Shown: piece after piece, positions 49,744 through 62,200 of the stretch
Layout of the letters: the number at the start of each line of letters is the position of its first letter
Position numbering within the stretch: position 1 is the first letter of the stretch
NCBI RefSeq assembly: GCF_035083965.1
Contig: NC_089729.1
Span: forward strand, 131,501-195,500
Direction: 5' to 3'
From: Branchiostoma lanceolatum
Taxonomy: Eukaryota > Chordata > Leptocardii > Amphioxiformes > Branchiostomatidae
DNA length: 64,000 nucleotides
Translations under genes and position numbers: made by a program
Notes under the pieces: generated by a model
The model's database searches: none
What the model was told of the DNA's origin: nothing
Seen by the model: the letters and a program-made list of their open reading frames with translations, nothing else

Positions 49744-50847
49744 ACGTCTTCAAGGGGCTCTGGGACTTCTGAGGAGTCTTCAAGGGGCCCTGGGTCTTCT
49801 GAGGAGTCTTCAAGGGGCTAAGGCGTCTTCAGAGGGCCTGGAATGGGTCTTATGAGGAGTCTTCAAGGGTCTTCGCTGGGTCTTATGAAGTGTCTTGAAG
49901 TCGTCTTCAAGGGGCTGAGGCATCTTCAAGAAGCTGAGGCATCTTCAAGGAGCTGAGGCATCTTCAAGGGGCTGAGGCATCTTCAAGGGGCTGAGGCATC
50001 TTCAAGGGGCTGAGGCATCTTCAAGGGGCTGAGGCATCTTCAGAGGGCCTGGAATGGGTCTTCTGAGGAGTCTTGAAGGGGCTGGGCTGGGTCTTCTGAG
50101 ATATTTTCAATGAAAGAAGCAGTACAAGGGGCTTGGATGATACTTGCTAATTCTGAGGACACTTCAAGTCAGCAATAAGGTCTCCTCTAAAGGCCTACTG
50201 GAGACTTCTTCCAAAGCTAGGCATCGTAACTTTCTCTTTTGAGACACCTCTCCAAAAAGAAGCTTCAACTCTGAACTCCCAAATCACATCTTTAACGCCA
50301 AAGAGTGCAAAGCATGACGTTCTTCTAAGAAAACATGAAGTTTTTCTCTGTAATTTGAGTCACAGCGATGTTTGTAAGTGTATCTACAGTCAGAGCTGTG
50401 TCTGTAAGCATATATTTAAGCACATATATTAAGTAAACAAGTGTGAAGCGACTCCAACCCCCAGGGTTTAGTGCTGCCCCAGTCATAACCTGGTACCACT
50501 GGTTTATAACAGTAAATAGAGTCTTTCTGGGACGTGCAGTTCAGTTGTCAGACTCTTGTCCTGCCGACATGTCAGAGCCTTTTCTAACGGGTTTGCTCAA
50601 TGCAAGGCCACAGTTGGCCACTTAAAGGCATTGAGCTAAGCTGATGGAATATGGAGATGATTATTTGCTAAACTGCGGAAAATATGACAACAAAAAAATT
50701 GTACGGTGGATGTGACTGCACCTCAGTTGTGGTGAATGTGCTTCTGTTGTGAACATAAGGCAAGGAGAAACAGCACCTGTACTAGTACTTCAGTCTGTGC
50801 TTCTACCATAACACAGCTGCTGTAACTTCTGCAGGCTTCTGTTATAA

Positions 50848-50910
50848 TAATAATAATGATAACTTTATTGCCCAACAATTGTACAAGGTACAAAATCTGT
50901 TATAGGAAGT
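50848..50910 (-). mobile_element. LINE-type 3' end, minus strand
   Basis: On the minus strand: TTGTACAATTGTTGGGCAATAAAG followed by a TTATCATTATTATTAT microsatellite tail, a form typical of CR1/L2-type elements. Assignment is by form only. Confidence 0.45.
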
Positions 50911-51534
50911 GCTGAATCAGATGTTTCTAGTTATCTCGAGGGTCTCACCAAAATTAGGAGTAGGAAGGTCAAAGTTCCTTGATTAAAGACACTGGAGCTG
51001 CAGAAGTTAAGAGATAACTTATGTCAGTTAAAGAGTAAAGGCTTCACTAATTTAGATATTGTGAAGACGTACAGAAGTAACAGATCTTACAGATTTCCTG
51101 TCTGGTTCAAAATATGGGTTTTATTAGATAAAAATGCACAATATTTTAACCAGTTGCAACTGCACAGAATAACTTTATGTACACCGAAACACAATTCCAT
51201 TCACAAAGCCTTTCCTTACATGGAATCGAAATATGATGAGAATTCTATAGAATCAACATGTACTTACAATCTATCACATTAGGCCTGTATTGTAACCGTG
51301 GAGTTAGAACAGAGGGGCAGGCTGACAGGAACCAAGCAATAACTACAGAACAACGGGGTGCCTTCACACATGCGGCTCAGCAGTAGAACATGCAGAGGTG
51401 CTCTATAGCGTTACCAGGCAACAAAAGCTTTGTTATAGACATATTATTACACACACGTCATCTCAGACGGTATTGTTGCCGCTGCAGTACACAATAATAG
51501 GTGTTATACATGTATGGATAGTTCACTGTTAGCT

Positions 51535-51650
51535 AGCATATTTATTATCTAGTGCTGTGGCGAATGTCTATGTTGTGTTTGTTTCATGTACAAAGTTCGT
51601 TATGACATTAAAAGATGTTTTGTAATAAATGTGGCAAGTTTCATCCGTTA
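51535..51650 (+). repeat. Dispersed repeat, copy 1
   Basis: Shares GTGCTGTGGCGAATGTC, ATGTACAAAGTTCGTTATGACATTAAAA and the following bases with 56935-57045. The class is unknown. Confidence 0.6.
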
Positions 51651-52123
51651 TATCAGTTCGATCATTAAATAAGTTTCATCTCTAATTAATACATCTAGAG
51701 AAAGTAGTCAAATGTCATATCTCTCTTCGAGCTAGATAATATAAATATGTATATCTGTGTATTTTGCTCAGTGTCAAACATGCAAACACTACGTGAAGGA
51801 CAGATAATACATAACGGAAGGATAAAACGTATAGTCATATCAAAACCAATTCGTAGCCCAGAGCCTAGCTAGGTCAGAGGTCAAACCTCTCACCGCACCC
51901 CTACAAAAAATCATAATTTGTTGCCCACTCTAATCTGTGTTCATCTTTCTAATCCAGGAAATCAAAACATATGTCGTCATCCATAAAATTCACTTTCTGT
52001 GGCCTAATGTAGACTAATACGCATGCGCTACAGAGAAGATATTAGGCACAAGGATGTCTGCTCAGCGACTTCAAGCCTGAACCAGCAGACAGTGCATCCT
52101 GGCGTGTGTTATTCACTGGAACC

Positions 52124-55018
52124 CTACCCAGAGGTAGAAGAACCGTCCAAGACGGCTATCTCGCATGATGACAAAGTAGTTGCCACCTCGTGGCAACTAC
52201 TAGTATCCACTATTACTGTTACACTAGGAAAAAGGTTACTGAAAAAAGCACTCTTTCGCTTGGTGCGGCGAGTCTCCACCCTCTCTCCAACAGAGATATC
52301 CCACACTTCAACGTCTGAAAAACAGTGAAGCACGAAATTAACGTACTTGTCCATTATTTTCCGACCACTGCAACTTCCTGCCTGCATCTAACGCAGACCG
52401 TGAATAAAACAGGAAAGGGTCAGAGTAACATACAGTAAAACGCAGGGCAGGCCGAATGATAGCGATAGTTTGCTTCTATAGCCTCAGACCTCTAACATGA
52501 GCCTCTACCAGGCTCGAGAGTAGAATGTCTAGCCGGACATTGTGCCCAGTTGTCCCCCTGGGGGTCTGGCAGTAGCCTCTACCAGGCTCCGCCGGATGGC
52601 TGGAAAAATAGTAGAAATTGGCCGTAATAGAGTGAATAGTGTGCCAATGGAGTTAGCTACGGAGGGAGTACATTCTGCCATCAACGTGTGTACTCCCTCC
52701 GTAGCTAACTCCCTTGGCACACTATTCACTCTATTACGGCAAATTTCTACTAGTTTTCCAGCCATCCTGCGGAGCCTGGTAGAGGCTAGTCTGGCAGAGG
52801 CTGCACTGCCGTTGCAAAAGAAAGCCCACTTGACTCCCTAAGTACTGCCAGCCTAGGGGACCATTCCTGGTCAGAAATCTTTGAAACAAGGAATGATGCT
52901 TTGCAACCCTTCCCCACATCATGTGAAGTAACTGAAACCAGTATCATGCCGTAAATTCCGAACAAACAGGTTTTCATATATATCGCCATACCTGTCGCAT
53001 CCTCCACCTTCACCCGGTACAGCTGGGCATCGCCACACACCGGCGGCAGTTCGGGCCGCAGGCTGACGTCATCTTCGGCGCCGATCGGAACCGACCTGCT
53101 CACGAAGACGACTACGCGGCTGGCTACCAGTCGCGACACGGGGTGGGCCTGTTGGCAGGAGGAGGGGGCGGTTACTCAACTCAGATTATGTGTCACTGTG
53201 GCATTCATATGTTACATCATTACAGAGGAGACAAGAACAATCCTTCATCCATAGAACGCTCAAAATCATGCAACAATGATAAGCCAACGCGGACACGATT
53301 GACCTTCAATACTACTAAGATATGTATATGATGGTTTTTAGATTATTAGCAGATCGATTTAAGATGCTTCATGTAACCGTGTCAAGTCTACATTCGACCT
53401 GTGTTGCTGTGTTACTGTGTGATTTTAACAGCTAATTTTATTATGAAATGATGACATGTTGTTAATGGCTGTAAATTTTGTCTCAGCCTGCGATGTTGCA
53501 GATATTGAATTAAGTTCAATTACCTTCGCCGGGAAGGCGATGTTTTCGGTGGCGGTTGTTGAGTGTGTTTGCGGACAGCATGTTTGCTTCTTTGCGCCCT
53601 TTATAATTACTTACACTCGAAATTGCTCTACTCGGCCATCAGGTAGCCTCCGTTGCAGGCTCTGAAGCGGCTTTTTGGGGGCTAAATAATACACTTTCTG
53701 CAGCCACCCCGTAACTATCAGCCATCCTGTAACTATCAGCCGCCTGGGATGGCTGATAGTTACGGCGTGGCTGCAGAAAGTGTATTATTTAGCCCCCCAA
53801 AAAGCCGCTTCAGAGCCTGTAACGGAGGCTAGCCATCAGGGCGCTTTTCATAAAGGTCGAGTTGGGAGTGATATCGGGGAGTCATTTAGCATCACTTAGA
53901 AAGCCAGGCCGGGCCGTGCATGATCTCAGCTTGTTACTCACCGCCAGCGCTTCCATTGCGGCCTCTGCCGCGTCCATGTTCAGCTCGCGGGTTCTGTTCT
54001 TGCTGTTCTCCAGTAGATAGCAGCCTCCCCGCCGGTAGAGCACCGTCAGGCCCTGCGAAACGAGATGTTGATACAACGCGCGAAGTGGTTGAAAAACAAC
54101 TATTCACGATGGCAAAGTCTAAGGTTATGCGTTGCCTTTATCCTTTTCAATGGGACGTATATGTGAACCTTTTCGAAGGGCATGTCATAAATGTTTCTCA
54201 TCTATCATGCAAATAAGTACCTCATTTGCATGAATTATGTCAGTTGATCATCATCTCTACCCAAATAACACAAGTTGTTCAAAGTATGAAAGGCTATTGT
54301 AGCATTTTTTTTCATGAATCAAAAAGAATGATAATCAATCACTGTTCGCCTCGATGGAGATGTTTGCCGTACCTGCCTGGTCTGTATGATCTCCCCACAC
54401 CCCCCCCCCTCTCCCCCCCCCCCGCTGCCGTACCTGCCTGGTCTGTATGATCTCCCCCCCCCCCCCTCCCCTCCCCCCGCTGCCGTACCTGCCTGGTCTG
54501 TATGATCTCCCCCTCCCCCGCGCCGCTGACGTCCCGGTACACGACCGTGCCGCTCTGCGGGTCAAACTCGACCTCCTCCCGCAGGGTCTGCCCGCCAACC
54601 GACGCCCGGATCGTGAACTGGGGAAATAGAACAAGCTGCAGTTCAGAAGAAAGCCGCTGAGTGCCAACAGTGTACTCTTTCTTCTTGCCTTTTGTATTAT
54701 TACTTAGGTCGAGATCTACCCATCTCATCATGCTAATCATTATCTTCTTGGCTTTTTCACTTAAGCAAGCAAAGAAACAAACACAGGTTCTTAAGAAAAT
54801 AGGCAGCCTACCCGTCTGCGTCCGTCTTTTCCCCGGAAATACGCCAGTAGTCCACCAGCTGCCACTGCGCAGGTCACGAGTAGCAGGATGGCAGCCAGTC
54901 CGAACACAACCTCGCGGCGAGGGTGAGTCTTGCCAGCCCCCCTCCCCTCGGGGTCCGTCTTGCCAGCCCCCCTCCTCTCGGGGTCCGTCTCTCCAGCCCC
55001 CCTCCCCTCGGGGTAGAC
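52124..55018 (-). CDS. BRICHOS-domain single-pass membrane protein (5' end missing)
   Basis: Minus-strand exons 55018-54812, 54617-54489, 54052-53942, 53148-52992 and 52314-52124 (TGA stop) join without frame break. Exon 55018-54812 encodes a cytosolic segment of three 13-residue repeats (DPEGRGAGKT type), then HPRR and a membrane helix (VVFGLAAILLLVTCAVAAGG), i.e. type II topology. The following exons match a BRICHOS fold by pattern: EEVEFDPQSGTVVYRDV, GLTVLYRRGGCYLLE (first Cys), VCGDAQLYRVKV (second Cys), and a short C-terminal region containing VEVWDISVGERVETRR. BRICHOS domains act as intramolecular chaperones for the released C-terminal peptide (chondromodulin, ITM2, surfactant protein C). 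RRTKR is a possible furin-type site. The initiator exon should lie upstream on this strand (above 55018); I could not find it. Family call by memory of the fold pattern. Confidence 0.75.
52573..52788. mobile_element. TAGCCT fold-back MITE, 216 bp
   Basis: Near-perfect palindrome: TAGCCTCTACCAGGCTCCGC...GCGGAGCCTGGTAGAGGCTA with arms of about 100 bp and a short loop. Flanked by the 9-bp direct repeat GTCTGGCAG (52564-52572 and 52789-52797). It lies in the last intron of the BRICHOS gene. Confidence 0.85.
53644..53831. mobile_element. TAGCCT fold-back MITE, 188 bp
   Basis: TAGCCTCCGTTGCAGGCTCT...AGAGCCTGTAACGGAGGCTA, arms of about 85 bp, with an inner ACTATCAGCC repeat. Flanked by the 9-bp direct repeat GCCATCAGG (53635-53643 and 53832-53840). 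It lies in a BRICHOS intron. Confidence 0.88.
54370..54520 (-). repeat. Triplicated BRICHOS exon donor
   Basis: Three copies of GGAGATCATACAGACCAGGCAG|GTACGGCAG on the minus strand, each separated by a G-rich run. The true exon ends at 54489 in the right-most (5'-most) copy. Confidence 0.9.
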
Positions 55019-55621
55019 CTGACAACAGCAATTTCTGGGGGTTTATTTGTTTTTTTGTAGGTCACTGAGACCAACATTCACAGGACAAGACTAACAAAGA
55101 GTCATAAAATCTAAGTTCCGGGCACATATCAATAAAAAGAGCTTCAGCCGCGTAGACACATGAGCCCAGAAACTAAGATGACAAAATACAGAAATATTGT
55201 TTTCCCCACACAAACAAGATGTTTTCAGCAGTTACAAAGACTCGTAAGAACATGTATACTTGAATGATTGGTCTTGTTTACGCTTAAGCTCATCAGTGAT
55301 CAGTGCGTCGCCGTTGGCCAGGAGGACATGCGGACGCGGGCCCTAGGCCATGCACTCCCCGGGCCAGCGTTACTTCCATGTCCGACTGTACAGCCCCTCG
55401 GGGCACTAACATACAATAAAGGTCTTCATTCATCAGTCAGCTGTCTCACGCCTACCGAAATAATTCTATTTCATTGGTCCGGGATTCTGCGGCACAAGTC
55501 ATGACAACCTATCTAACTAATCAATAGCCATATGGGCTATACGCTTAGGGTGCAGCTCTTGTAAGTTACTTCGAATCTTCTGGGCCATTTTGGTCTGACA
55601 ACCACACAGGCAGCACGGCGC

Positions 55622-55746
55622 TAGCCTGAGTGCCAGCCTTTTTAGCTTCCGTACTCTACCCAAGCTCCGCTCCTCGCAGCGGAGTTTGGGTAGCTCAGCG
55701 GGGCTAGGGTAGCGGACGGAAACTAAAAAGGCTGGCACTCAGGCTA
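55622..55746. mobile_element. TAGCCT fold-back MITE, 125 bp
   Basis: TAGCCTGAGTGCCAGCCTTT...AAAGGCTGGCACTCAGGCTA, arms of about 50 bp. Flanked by the perfect 9-bp direct repeat GCACGGCGC (55613-55621 and 55747-55755). Confidence 0.9.
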
Positions 55747-56416
55747 GCACGGCGCCGGCAGCCGGCGAAGGTGCGACCGATGCTAAACTCAGCGTGACAC
55801 GATCCTGAACACCAGACAACGAACAAACACCTATTTTGAGTTTGACTCCAGTTGTGTTGTCCATCATGGTTTACTGCCTACTGGCGACTTTCGGCTCGAA
55901 CTCTGACCGACTCCCTACAGGCAATGAGGCCAGAGCCAGACAAGAATATGGTGCCACAGCCCAGACGTTATCATTTCACCTGATGGAGCGGAAAATGACA
56001 TTGTGCTCATGGGTCAAAACTCCGTCAAAACACACATCGGTTGGTCCTATTCCCCTGAAGACACCACCACGACAGGCTTTGCCCCAGGCTCTGAAAATAC
56101 TCCACGACCCGTTCACAATCACAACATTCAAATCGTATGAGTGTTTTTCAGCGTACTGCTGCGTTGTTTTCAAGTGAAGGTTTACAGCATATAACGTTAG
56201 ACATCGCACTTCTTCATCGACCGACAAACGCCCGGTCTGTGCTGTTGCCCGAGTGAAATGATGGCACAACTAGATAAACGTGACGGAACGAGGGCTTGCT
56301 ACGTGCAGCGAATATGACTCTGTCTCGTGATCATGAGGCGGGAACTGTGAACACGACAAGGTACGACTAGTGGGAAGCAGATTCTGTGACGTCATGTTTT
56401 CGACTAAACGAAAGCG

Positions 56417-56494
56417 TAGCCTGACAAAATCGCGCTCCTAGCGGCCGGCCCGACTGTATAACCTCCGCCCGAGAGCTTGTGTAAACACAGGCTA
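56417..56494. mobile_element. Short TAGCCT element, 78 bp
   Basis: Only 7-bp inverted ends (TAGCCTG...CAGGCTA) without a long palindrome. Flanked by the 10-bp direct repeat AACGAAAGCG (56407-56416 and 56495-56504). Probably an internally deleted or distinct member. Confidence 0.7.
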
Positions 56495-56934
56495 AACGAA
56501 AGCGTCTTCGGGTGTCTTCTTGGTGGCGAAAAATGCCTGACATCCACAGAATAACAGTCACTCAAGAACATTGAGTCCACGTCCACTACCTTTCGTTCGT
56601 CAGTGACTAAACATGATCTGTAGTCAAACAGGCACAGGCGCCTTGTGTATCTTATTACCGGATGTCTACCCTTCACCGTAACTCTTCACATCTGATCGGC
56701 AAGGAAAATGGACTCCATGCTAATGAATTCCATATCTATTTCATTTAAAATAAGATTTTATATCAGAGTATTCAGCACCAACGTATTTTCGGATTTCAGT
56801 GCCACTATACCGACAGCAAGGAAGCTGGAAAATATTAGGGACAAGTAGTCAAGTAACATTCGACCATGTACCAATATTATGGACATCTCTGCCAGCCAGT
56901 GTTGTCAACACTTTATACTAAACCATACGTGTTA

Positions 56935-57045
56935 CTATAGTTCATTTTGTTATGTCGCATGTTTATGTTGCGCTGTGGTGAATGTCCTGTTTGATCCATG
57001 TACAAAGTTCGTTCTGACATTAAAATGTGTTTTATTAGAAATGTG
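56935..57045 (+). repeat. Dispersed repeat, copy 2
   Basis: Matches 51535-51650 over GCTGTGGTGAATGTCC and ATGTACAAAGTTCGTTCTGACATTAAAA with scattered substitutions. Confidence 0.6.
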
Positions 57046-58154
57046 ATGACTGGTGTTAACTTTCTTGTCCGTCTTATATTCAAAGCATGTTTGTTCTTGG
57101 GCAAAAAAGAATGTCGCGTTAGATTAACAGGTTTCCACAAGAGATCTAGGGTAAACCGTACATTTATACAGGTATCCTGGAACATGTAAGGCTAAGTTGG
57201 TTACAGATGTACAAGGCCCCTGCCGCCCTCTTAGCGTCCACGCACCGGACCTTCCTACGGGGTATGGGTCATAGGGATAGGGGACATGTCGAGAGATATG
57301 ATTTGAATACCACAACACCAACGAAAGACTCTTAAACGATTACGTTTTAATCTTCAGCACCTCCGCGGCAGCAAATAATCTTTGTTTGGCGAACATAAAC
57401 CAACCTTTGACAATCTGTCAACTTGAGGCAGTCAGGTTGATAATCCACTGCACGCACCTGCCCACAACGCGCAGTTTCCCGGACAGACTTTGTAGCGGCC
57501 GTGTTTACTCTGGCGTGCTGTTGTTCCGGATTGCTCCACTACCTTACTGTTCGTCACTGAACTGGTCTGTTCGCCTTTTGACAACTTATGACGGGCTGTT
57601 CAGCTCGCAAAGTCTGCAAGTCGAAATTTGATGGTTCATGCCCGACCAAGTTGAACTGAACTGAAGTGTCGACAACAAAGGTAGTTTGTAGTGAAACATG
57701 TGCTCACAATCTAGCATGTCCATCACTGTGGTCACAAGACATGTTGATTATTGATTAGTGCATTACTGACGCCACGGGAATCGTGCATGTTTGTCTTGTG
57801 ATATTTGTAACTCTTTCTTTGTTCGTTTTATTTTTTTGTGGTAACGTTGATAGAAGTTACTTCCAACTTGCGTGCGCCCCACATTCTTGCTGTTTTGTTT
57901 GATGTCATAGTATGTACCTATAAAACCGCTTTTCTACAGCTGGTGTAAACATGTTGTACCTGCAACTGTCACTCCTCTACAAACAGGAGGTGAGGCTCCT
58001 GCCTCTAACCCGCTGCAAATGAAAGAAAGTTGGAAATCTGACCTTCAATCCTTACGACCTGGCACGATATGGACTATGAGTACGGATATGATTTTGTTAT
58101 CACGCACAAATGTTATGTATATATCAGTGTATTGTTTGTATGTTTGTATATGTG

Positions 58155-58245
58155 TATCTAGGGCCTCCCTGAAAATCAGTGCGAAGCCACTGAGGGAGCT
58201 TCCCTAGTAAAAGAATACAGAAATAAATAAATAAAAATAAATAAA
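58155..58245 (+). mobile_element. Retroelement-like 3' tail
   Basis: GGGCCTCCCTGAAAATCAGT, a short spacer, CTGAGGGAGCTTCCCTAGT and an AATAAATAAATAAA tail. The inverted CTCCCT/AGGGAG pairing plus A-rich tail resembles the tails at 4.4/5.0 and 49.5 kb, but the sequence is different. Confidence 0.5.
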
Positions 58246-59258
58246 TGTGAATGAACTGTCTGATCACCAATATGCTTGCATGAAGCTCGAGCCATGTTCC
58301 CGATGGCAGCTAACCAAGTCAAGCTTGGTTTTGTCTTATTCTGTTCGCTGTGGCAACAGTAATGGCCCAGAGAAGCTTCAAAGGGTAATATTGATCGCAT
58401 CCTACATAACCTCGCAAGTTGTATCTTTAACTGTTGTGTGTTACAATCGTTATACGTGGGAATGTGGTTTGCCGGAAGACAAGTACAGGTTGTTGAAGTC
58501 AGCAGAGCAATCTTACAACCTTCTGCCACCTGTATGTAATACAAACTGTCGTTATTGTCTGTTGTATTGCCGTTGCTTTTCCCTTATCGGTGTCATGTCG
58601 AAGGCAGCGGTGACAGTGCCCACCTGCCGACCCCGATTACCGGTGTGTTTGCTCTGAAACAATCTCCGCACTGAAGTTCGCAGTAGCTTTTACTGGGACA
58701 AATATTTACAAGTCCTCTTGAGTTTGTTTTTATTGAATGTTCAGAGACCACATCGGTGGATATTCGAGCGTTTCTGCACGTGCGGCGCGTCGCACGGCGA
58801 AGTGTACGGGTTGTAGGTCTGGCTACGGATTGTTGTAGTTATTGGACACGCTCTTGTCGGTTAGCAATGCTGAAAGGTGTAGCAGTTGTCATGATTGGTT
58901 GGGTTTGGTTTATTCGCACATATATAAACATAAAAGCAATAATGAAATAATCGACAATATTCAAAAGAAACGTGCCGGGGGAGAAAACAAGCCCACAGGG
59001 CTTATAAGAAATTCTCCTCCATTAACTTTACAAATATCAATTACTATACAATTGTGATATGATAAGTTATGATGCCTTTATAACGTGGATTGGTTCTTTT
59101 CTCTAATGTAGAATCCATCTAAGTTGACATGATATGAACACTTTACCTTTGGTCACATGCTATAGATTTGGCAGCTTGACGCACACTGTAATGAAAAACA
59201 AGACGTATTGTGTCGTTTTAGGACATCATACACGACAAAAGACTGGCCAGTTAAAGAA

Positions 59259-62200
59259 ATGGATCACGCTCGTAAGTCAACGAGACGATCGCCAAGAGAA
59301 AAAGGCGCGAGAAAAAAGACAGACGACAGCTGGACGGAGGAGAATCTAAGGGAGCGAATGGGGAAGACAAGCTCTTCTACGGAACTCGATCTCTCGCACA
59401 AATGTCTCAGAAGAATTCCTTCGGCTGTTTTCAGTCTGAAGGACGTAGAGCTCCTGGATGTGTCCGACAACCCTCTGGGCTCCATACCGGTGAACATCGC
59501 GAGTCTTACCAACCTAAAGGAGCTGCGAGCGGTGGGCTGTGACGTCAGAGAAGTCAGCGGGAACATCTCAAGATGCACCTACCTGAGCAGAGTAGACTTC
59601 TCCAGAAATCCCCGCCTCGCCGCACTCCCGGCATCAATGAAGCAGCTCCGGTACTTGAAGCGCGTCGCTCTGAGCGGCTGTGAGCTGAAGTCGCTTCCCG
59701 AGAATCTGACTCTCCTGGCAGCGGTGGAGACCCTGGACCTGTCTCAGAACGAGCTGACTTCTCTCCCGCCCGGCGTCTCCGCGCTCAAGCGGGTTAGAGT
59801 CCTCATCCTCAGCGACAACGCCTTTGAGAGCATCCCGGACTCGGTCCAGTCTCTGGGGCGCCTGGCCTGTTTGGAGATCAAGCGGAACAGGCTGAACAAC
59901 AGCCGGCGGGATCTGGCGCTGAACGTCCCCTCAAACTTAAAGACACTGGATATGGAGGGCAACTGCTCCTTAAAGTTGTTGCCAGAAGGACTTGAGAATC
60001 TTGCGAACTTCGAGGAACTGAACGCCAGCTACTGCGGCCTTGAGACTCTGCTGGACTCCATCGGTAACTTGACCTCCATAAGGCGGCTTCACCTCGCCGG
60101 GAACAAGTTTCGCGCGCTTCCCGCAAGCTTCGGGAACCTTCTGAACCTGGAGACGCTGGATCTGGAGGGGAACCGCCGTCTGGCCAGTCTGCCGCTCTCC
60201 CTGTACCACCTGAGGGAGACTCTCAGAGACAAACAGACCGGGACAAACATCGGACTCATCCTTGACAGCTGCCCGGCTCTAGCGCTGCCGGAGTCCGAGG
60301 TTTCCCAGGGAAACGTCGTCTCCGTACTAGTGGAGCTCATGTCAGACGAGATCCTCGACAAGGCCACGGTCGGCGTCGCCGCGGAGGTTGTGGAGGACAC
60401 AATCATGGAAGGCCTGGCAGACAACATGGCGGCCGTGACGGAGGGGCGGGTGTGGGACGACCTGGTGTCGGATGTCACCGGGGTGGTACTCGCTGACATG
60501 GCGCTTTCGGAGGACATCTTCCTCGGTATGGTGGAAGAAGTCATGCCAGGTCTTGTGAAGGAGGTTATCATAGAAAGTGTGAGTGAAGAGAAGGCTATGG
60601 CGATTATAACAGGCGAGTTGTTGGAAGAAACGACGAGATCAGTGACAGAAGAAGTAGCTGCAGACGCCTTGCGGGTAGATGACAGGACGAGGGAAGTCAT
60701 CGAAGAACTTTTAGAAGAAGGCGTCATGGCAATGGCGGAAGAAGTGACCACAGGCGCAATGCAGCTAGATGTCGCGTCATGGAAAGTCATGGAAGCGCTC
60801 ATAGAGGAAGCAAAAACATTGCTGCTAAAGGAAATTGCTACAAGCGCGGTGAAAGTAGATGCTGGTGCGTGGGAAGTCATGGAAGAGCTCGTTGAAGAAG
60901 GTGTCGTGGCACCGGCGAGCGAAGTGGCAATATGCGCGGTGCAGGTGGATGCTGTGGCGTGGGGGGAGTTGGAACAGCTGTTGGGAGAGGTGACGAAGGC
61001 AATGACAAAACGAGTTGTGGCAAACGCTGTAAAGCTAGATGCTGTAGCCTGGGAAGTGATGCAAGCGGTTCTAAGAGAAATCACTGGGGTGATGACTGAG
61101 GAAGTGGCGACAAGCGCTGTTCAGCTAGATGCCGCGGCCTGGAAGGTGATGCAAGGGATCTTGGAAGAAGTACCCGCGGCTTTGACAAAAGAATTCGGAG
61201 TGGCTACAGAAGCAGTGCGGTTAGACGGTGCGGCGTGGGGAGTGATGGAGGAGATGATGGAGGAGGCGAAGAGGAGGATGACAGAAGAAGCGGCCACACA
61301 CGCCGCGCAGGTAGACTCCGCAGCGTGGGAGGTGATGGGGAAGATGCTGATGGAAGTCACCAAGGCAACAGCAAGGTCAGTCGCTTGGGAAGAGCATGAT
61401 GAATGGCACCGAGTGATGGAGGTGATGGAGGGGCTTGTGGACGAAATCTCCATGGCAACGGCAAGGTCGGTTTCTCTGGAGGTGGATGAGGAACTCCGGC
61501 TGGGTGATACCGTTCCAGACGAATACAACAAACAGTTCACGTGAGTGTCTCAAGTTGTAGCCTTTCCTGGCGTTTTGAAAGTTTAAGAGACTTCATTTAA
61601 GAATTTAAGAATTCATTGACAACGTTTTCATTGCATATTGAAATTGCTTGTGAAGAGGCAGAGTCAGTAGGATTCGAATAGCTCACTCTGATTGTCTGTC
61701 ATGAACCAACAGGTACCGGATCTCTGCAGCCGCACCCGCCATGCAGTACCTGGACCTTCCGGCAGGCGTCAGGCTTGCCATCCCGCGTGGAGCCACTAGG
61801 GTGGACACCTCCGTCATCTCGGCAGTGCTGAACCCGCACGGCTGTGACCAGACCGTCGCGCTTGGGGACGAGGAGCTGCTGGTCAGCGACATCCTGGAGA
61901 TGCGCCCGGCGGGGCTGAGGTTCGCCCGGCCCGTAGCGCTAACCATCCCGCACGCCCTGCCCAGGTTCCACCGCGAGAAGGAGTACGTGGTGAAGACATC
62001 GGGGGACAGCGGACAGACGTGGAGGAATCTGAGCACGCGGAGTCAGCACCAGTCGGTAAGTCTGGTTTGAGTCCCAGTACACGCTTACAGTTTGAGTAGA
62101 ATGTTGTTGGAAACTTAAGTTTATTTCCATGACCCAAGTCGTCTCTCACAGTCCTCCATCAGCGTCCGTAGCCACTGGCGGCTGTACTACCGAGTCCCAG

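Larger units (their letters stand above)
49744..52123 (+). other. FLII 3' UTR and convergent intergenic region
   Basis: The first 370 bp are a short-unit array (CTTCAAGGGGCTGAGGCAT, and GGGTCTTCTGAGGAGT) within the likely 3' UTR. A LINE-like end lies at 50848-50910. An AATAAA at 51624-51629 on the plus strand and one on the minus strand at 51546-51541 could end the converging FLII and BRICHOS transcripts. 51535-51650 resembles 56935-57045. No open frame here looks coding. Confidence 0.55.
55019..59258. other. Intergenic stretch between BRICHOS and PIDD-like genes
   Basis: Both flanking genes should have their 5' ends here (divergent pair), but I could not place a convincing first exon for either. 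It contains two TAGCCT elements (55622-55746, 56417-56494), a dispersed repeat (56935-57045) and a retroelement-like tail (58155-58245). A minus-strand frame at 55976-56269 (97 codons, no recognisable domain) and a plus-strand frame at 58247-58657 are open but unsupported. TTTTAG|GACATC at 59220 is a good acceptor just before the PIDD-like ATG, implying a non-coding upstream exon. Confidence 0.5.

Noticed and set aside
55976..56269. 97-codon minus-strand frame upstream of the BRICHOS gene
   Set aside because: Ends in a stop without a donor, so it cannot be the missing first exon, and no family is recognisable.
58247..58657. 136-codon plus-strand frame
   Set aside because: No domain, no splice context, Cys-rich translation of AT/GC-mixed intergenic DNA next to a retroelement tail.
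60089..61084. 331-codon minus-strand frame opposite the PIDD-like gene
   Set aside because: Antisense of a clearly coding LRR/helical-repeat frame; Ser/Thr-rich composition is the shadow of Glu/Val-rich codons.
62152..62200. Possible small exon in the PIDD-like gene (after GTCTCTCACAG)
   Set aside because: Inclusion ends in phase 1 and breaks the frame of the next exon, whereas direct joining of 62055 to 62301 keeps phase 0 and continues the ZU5 strand.
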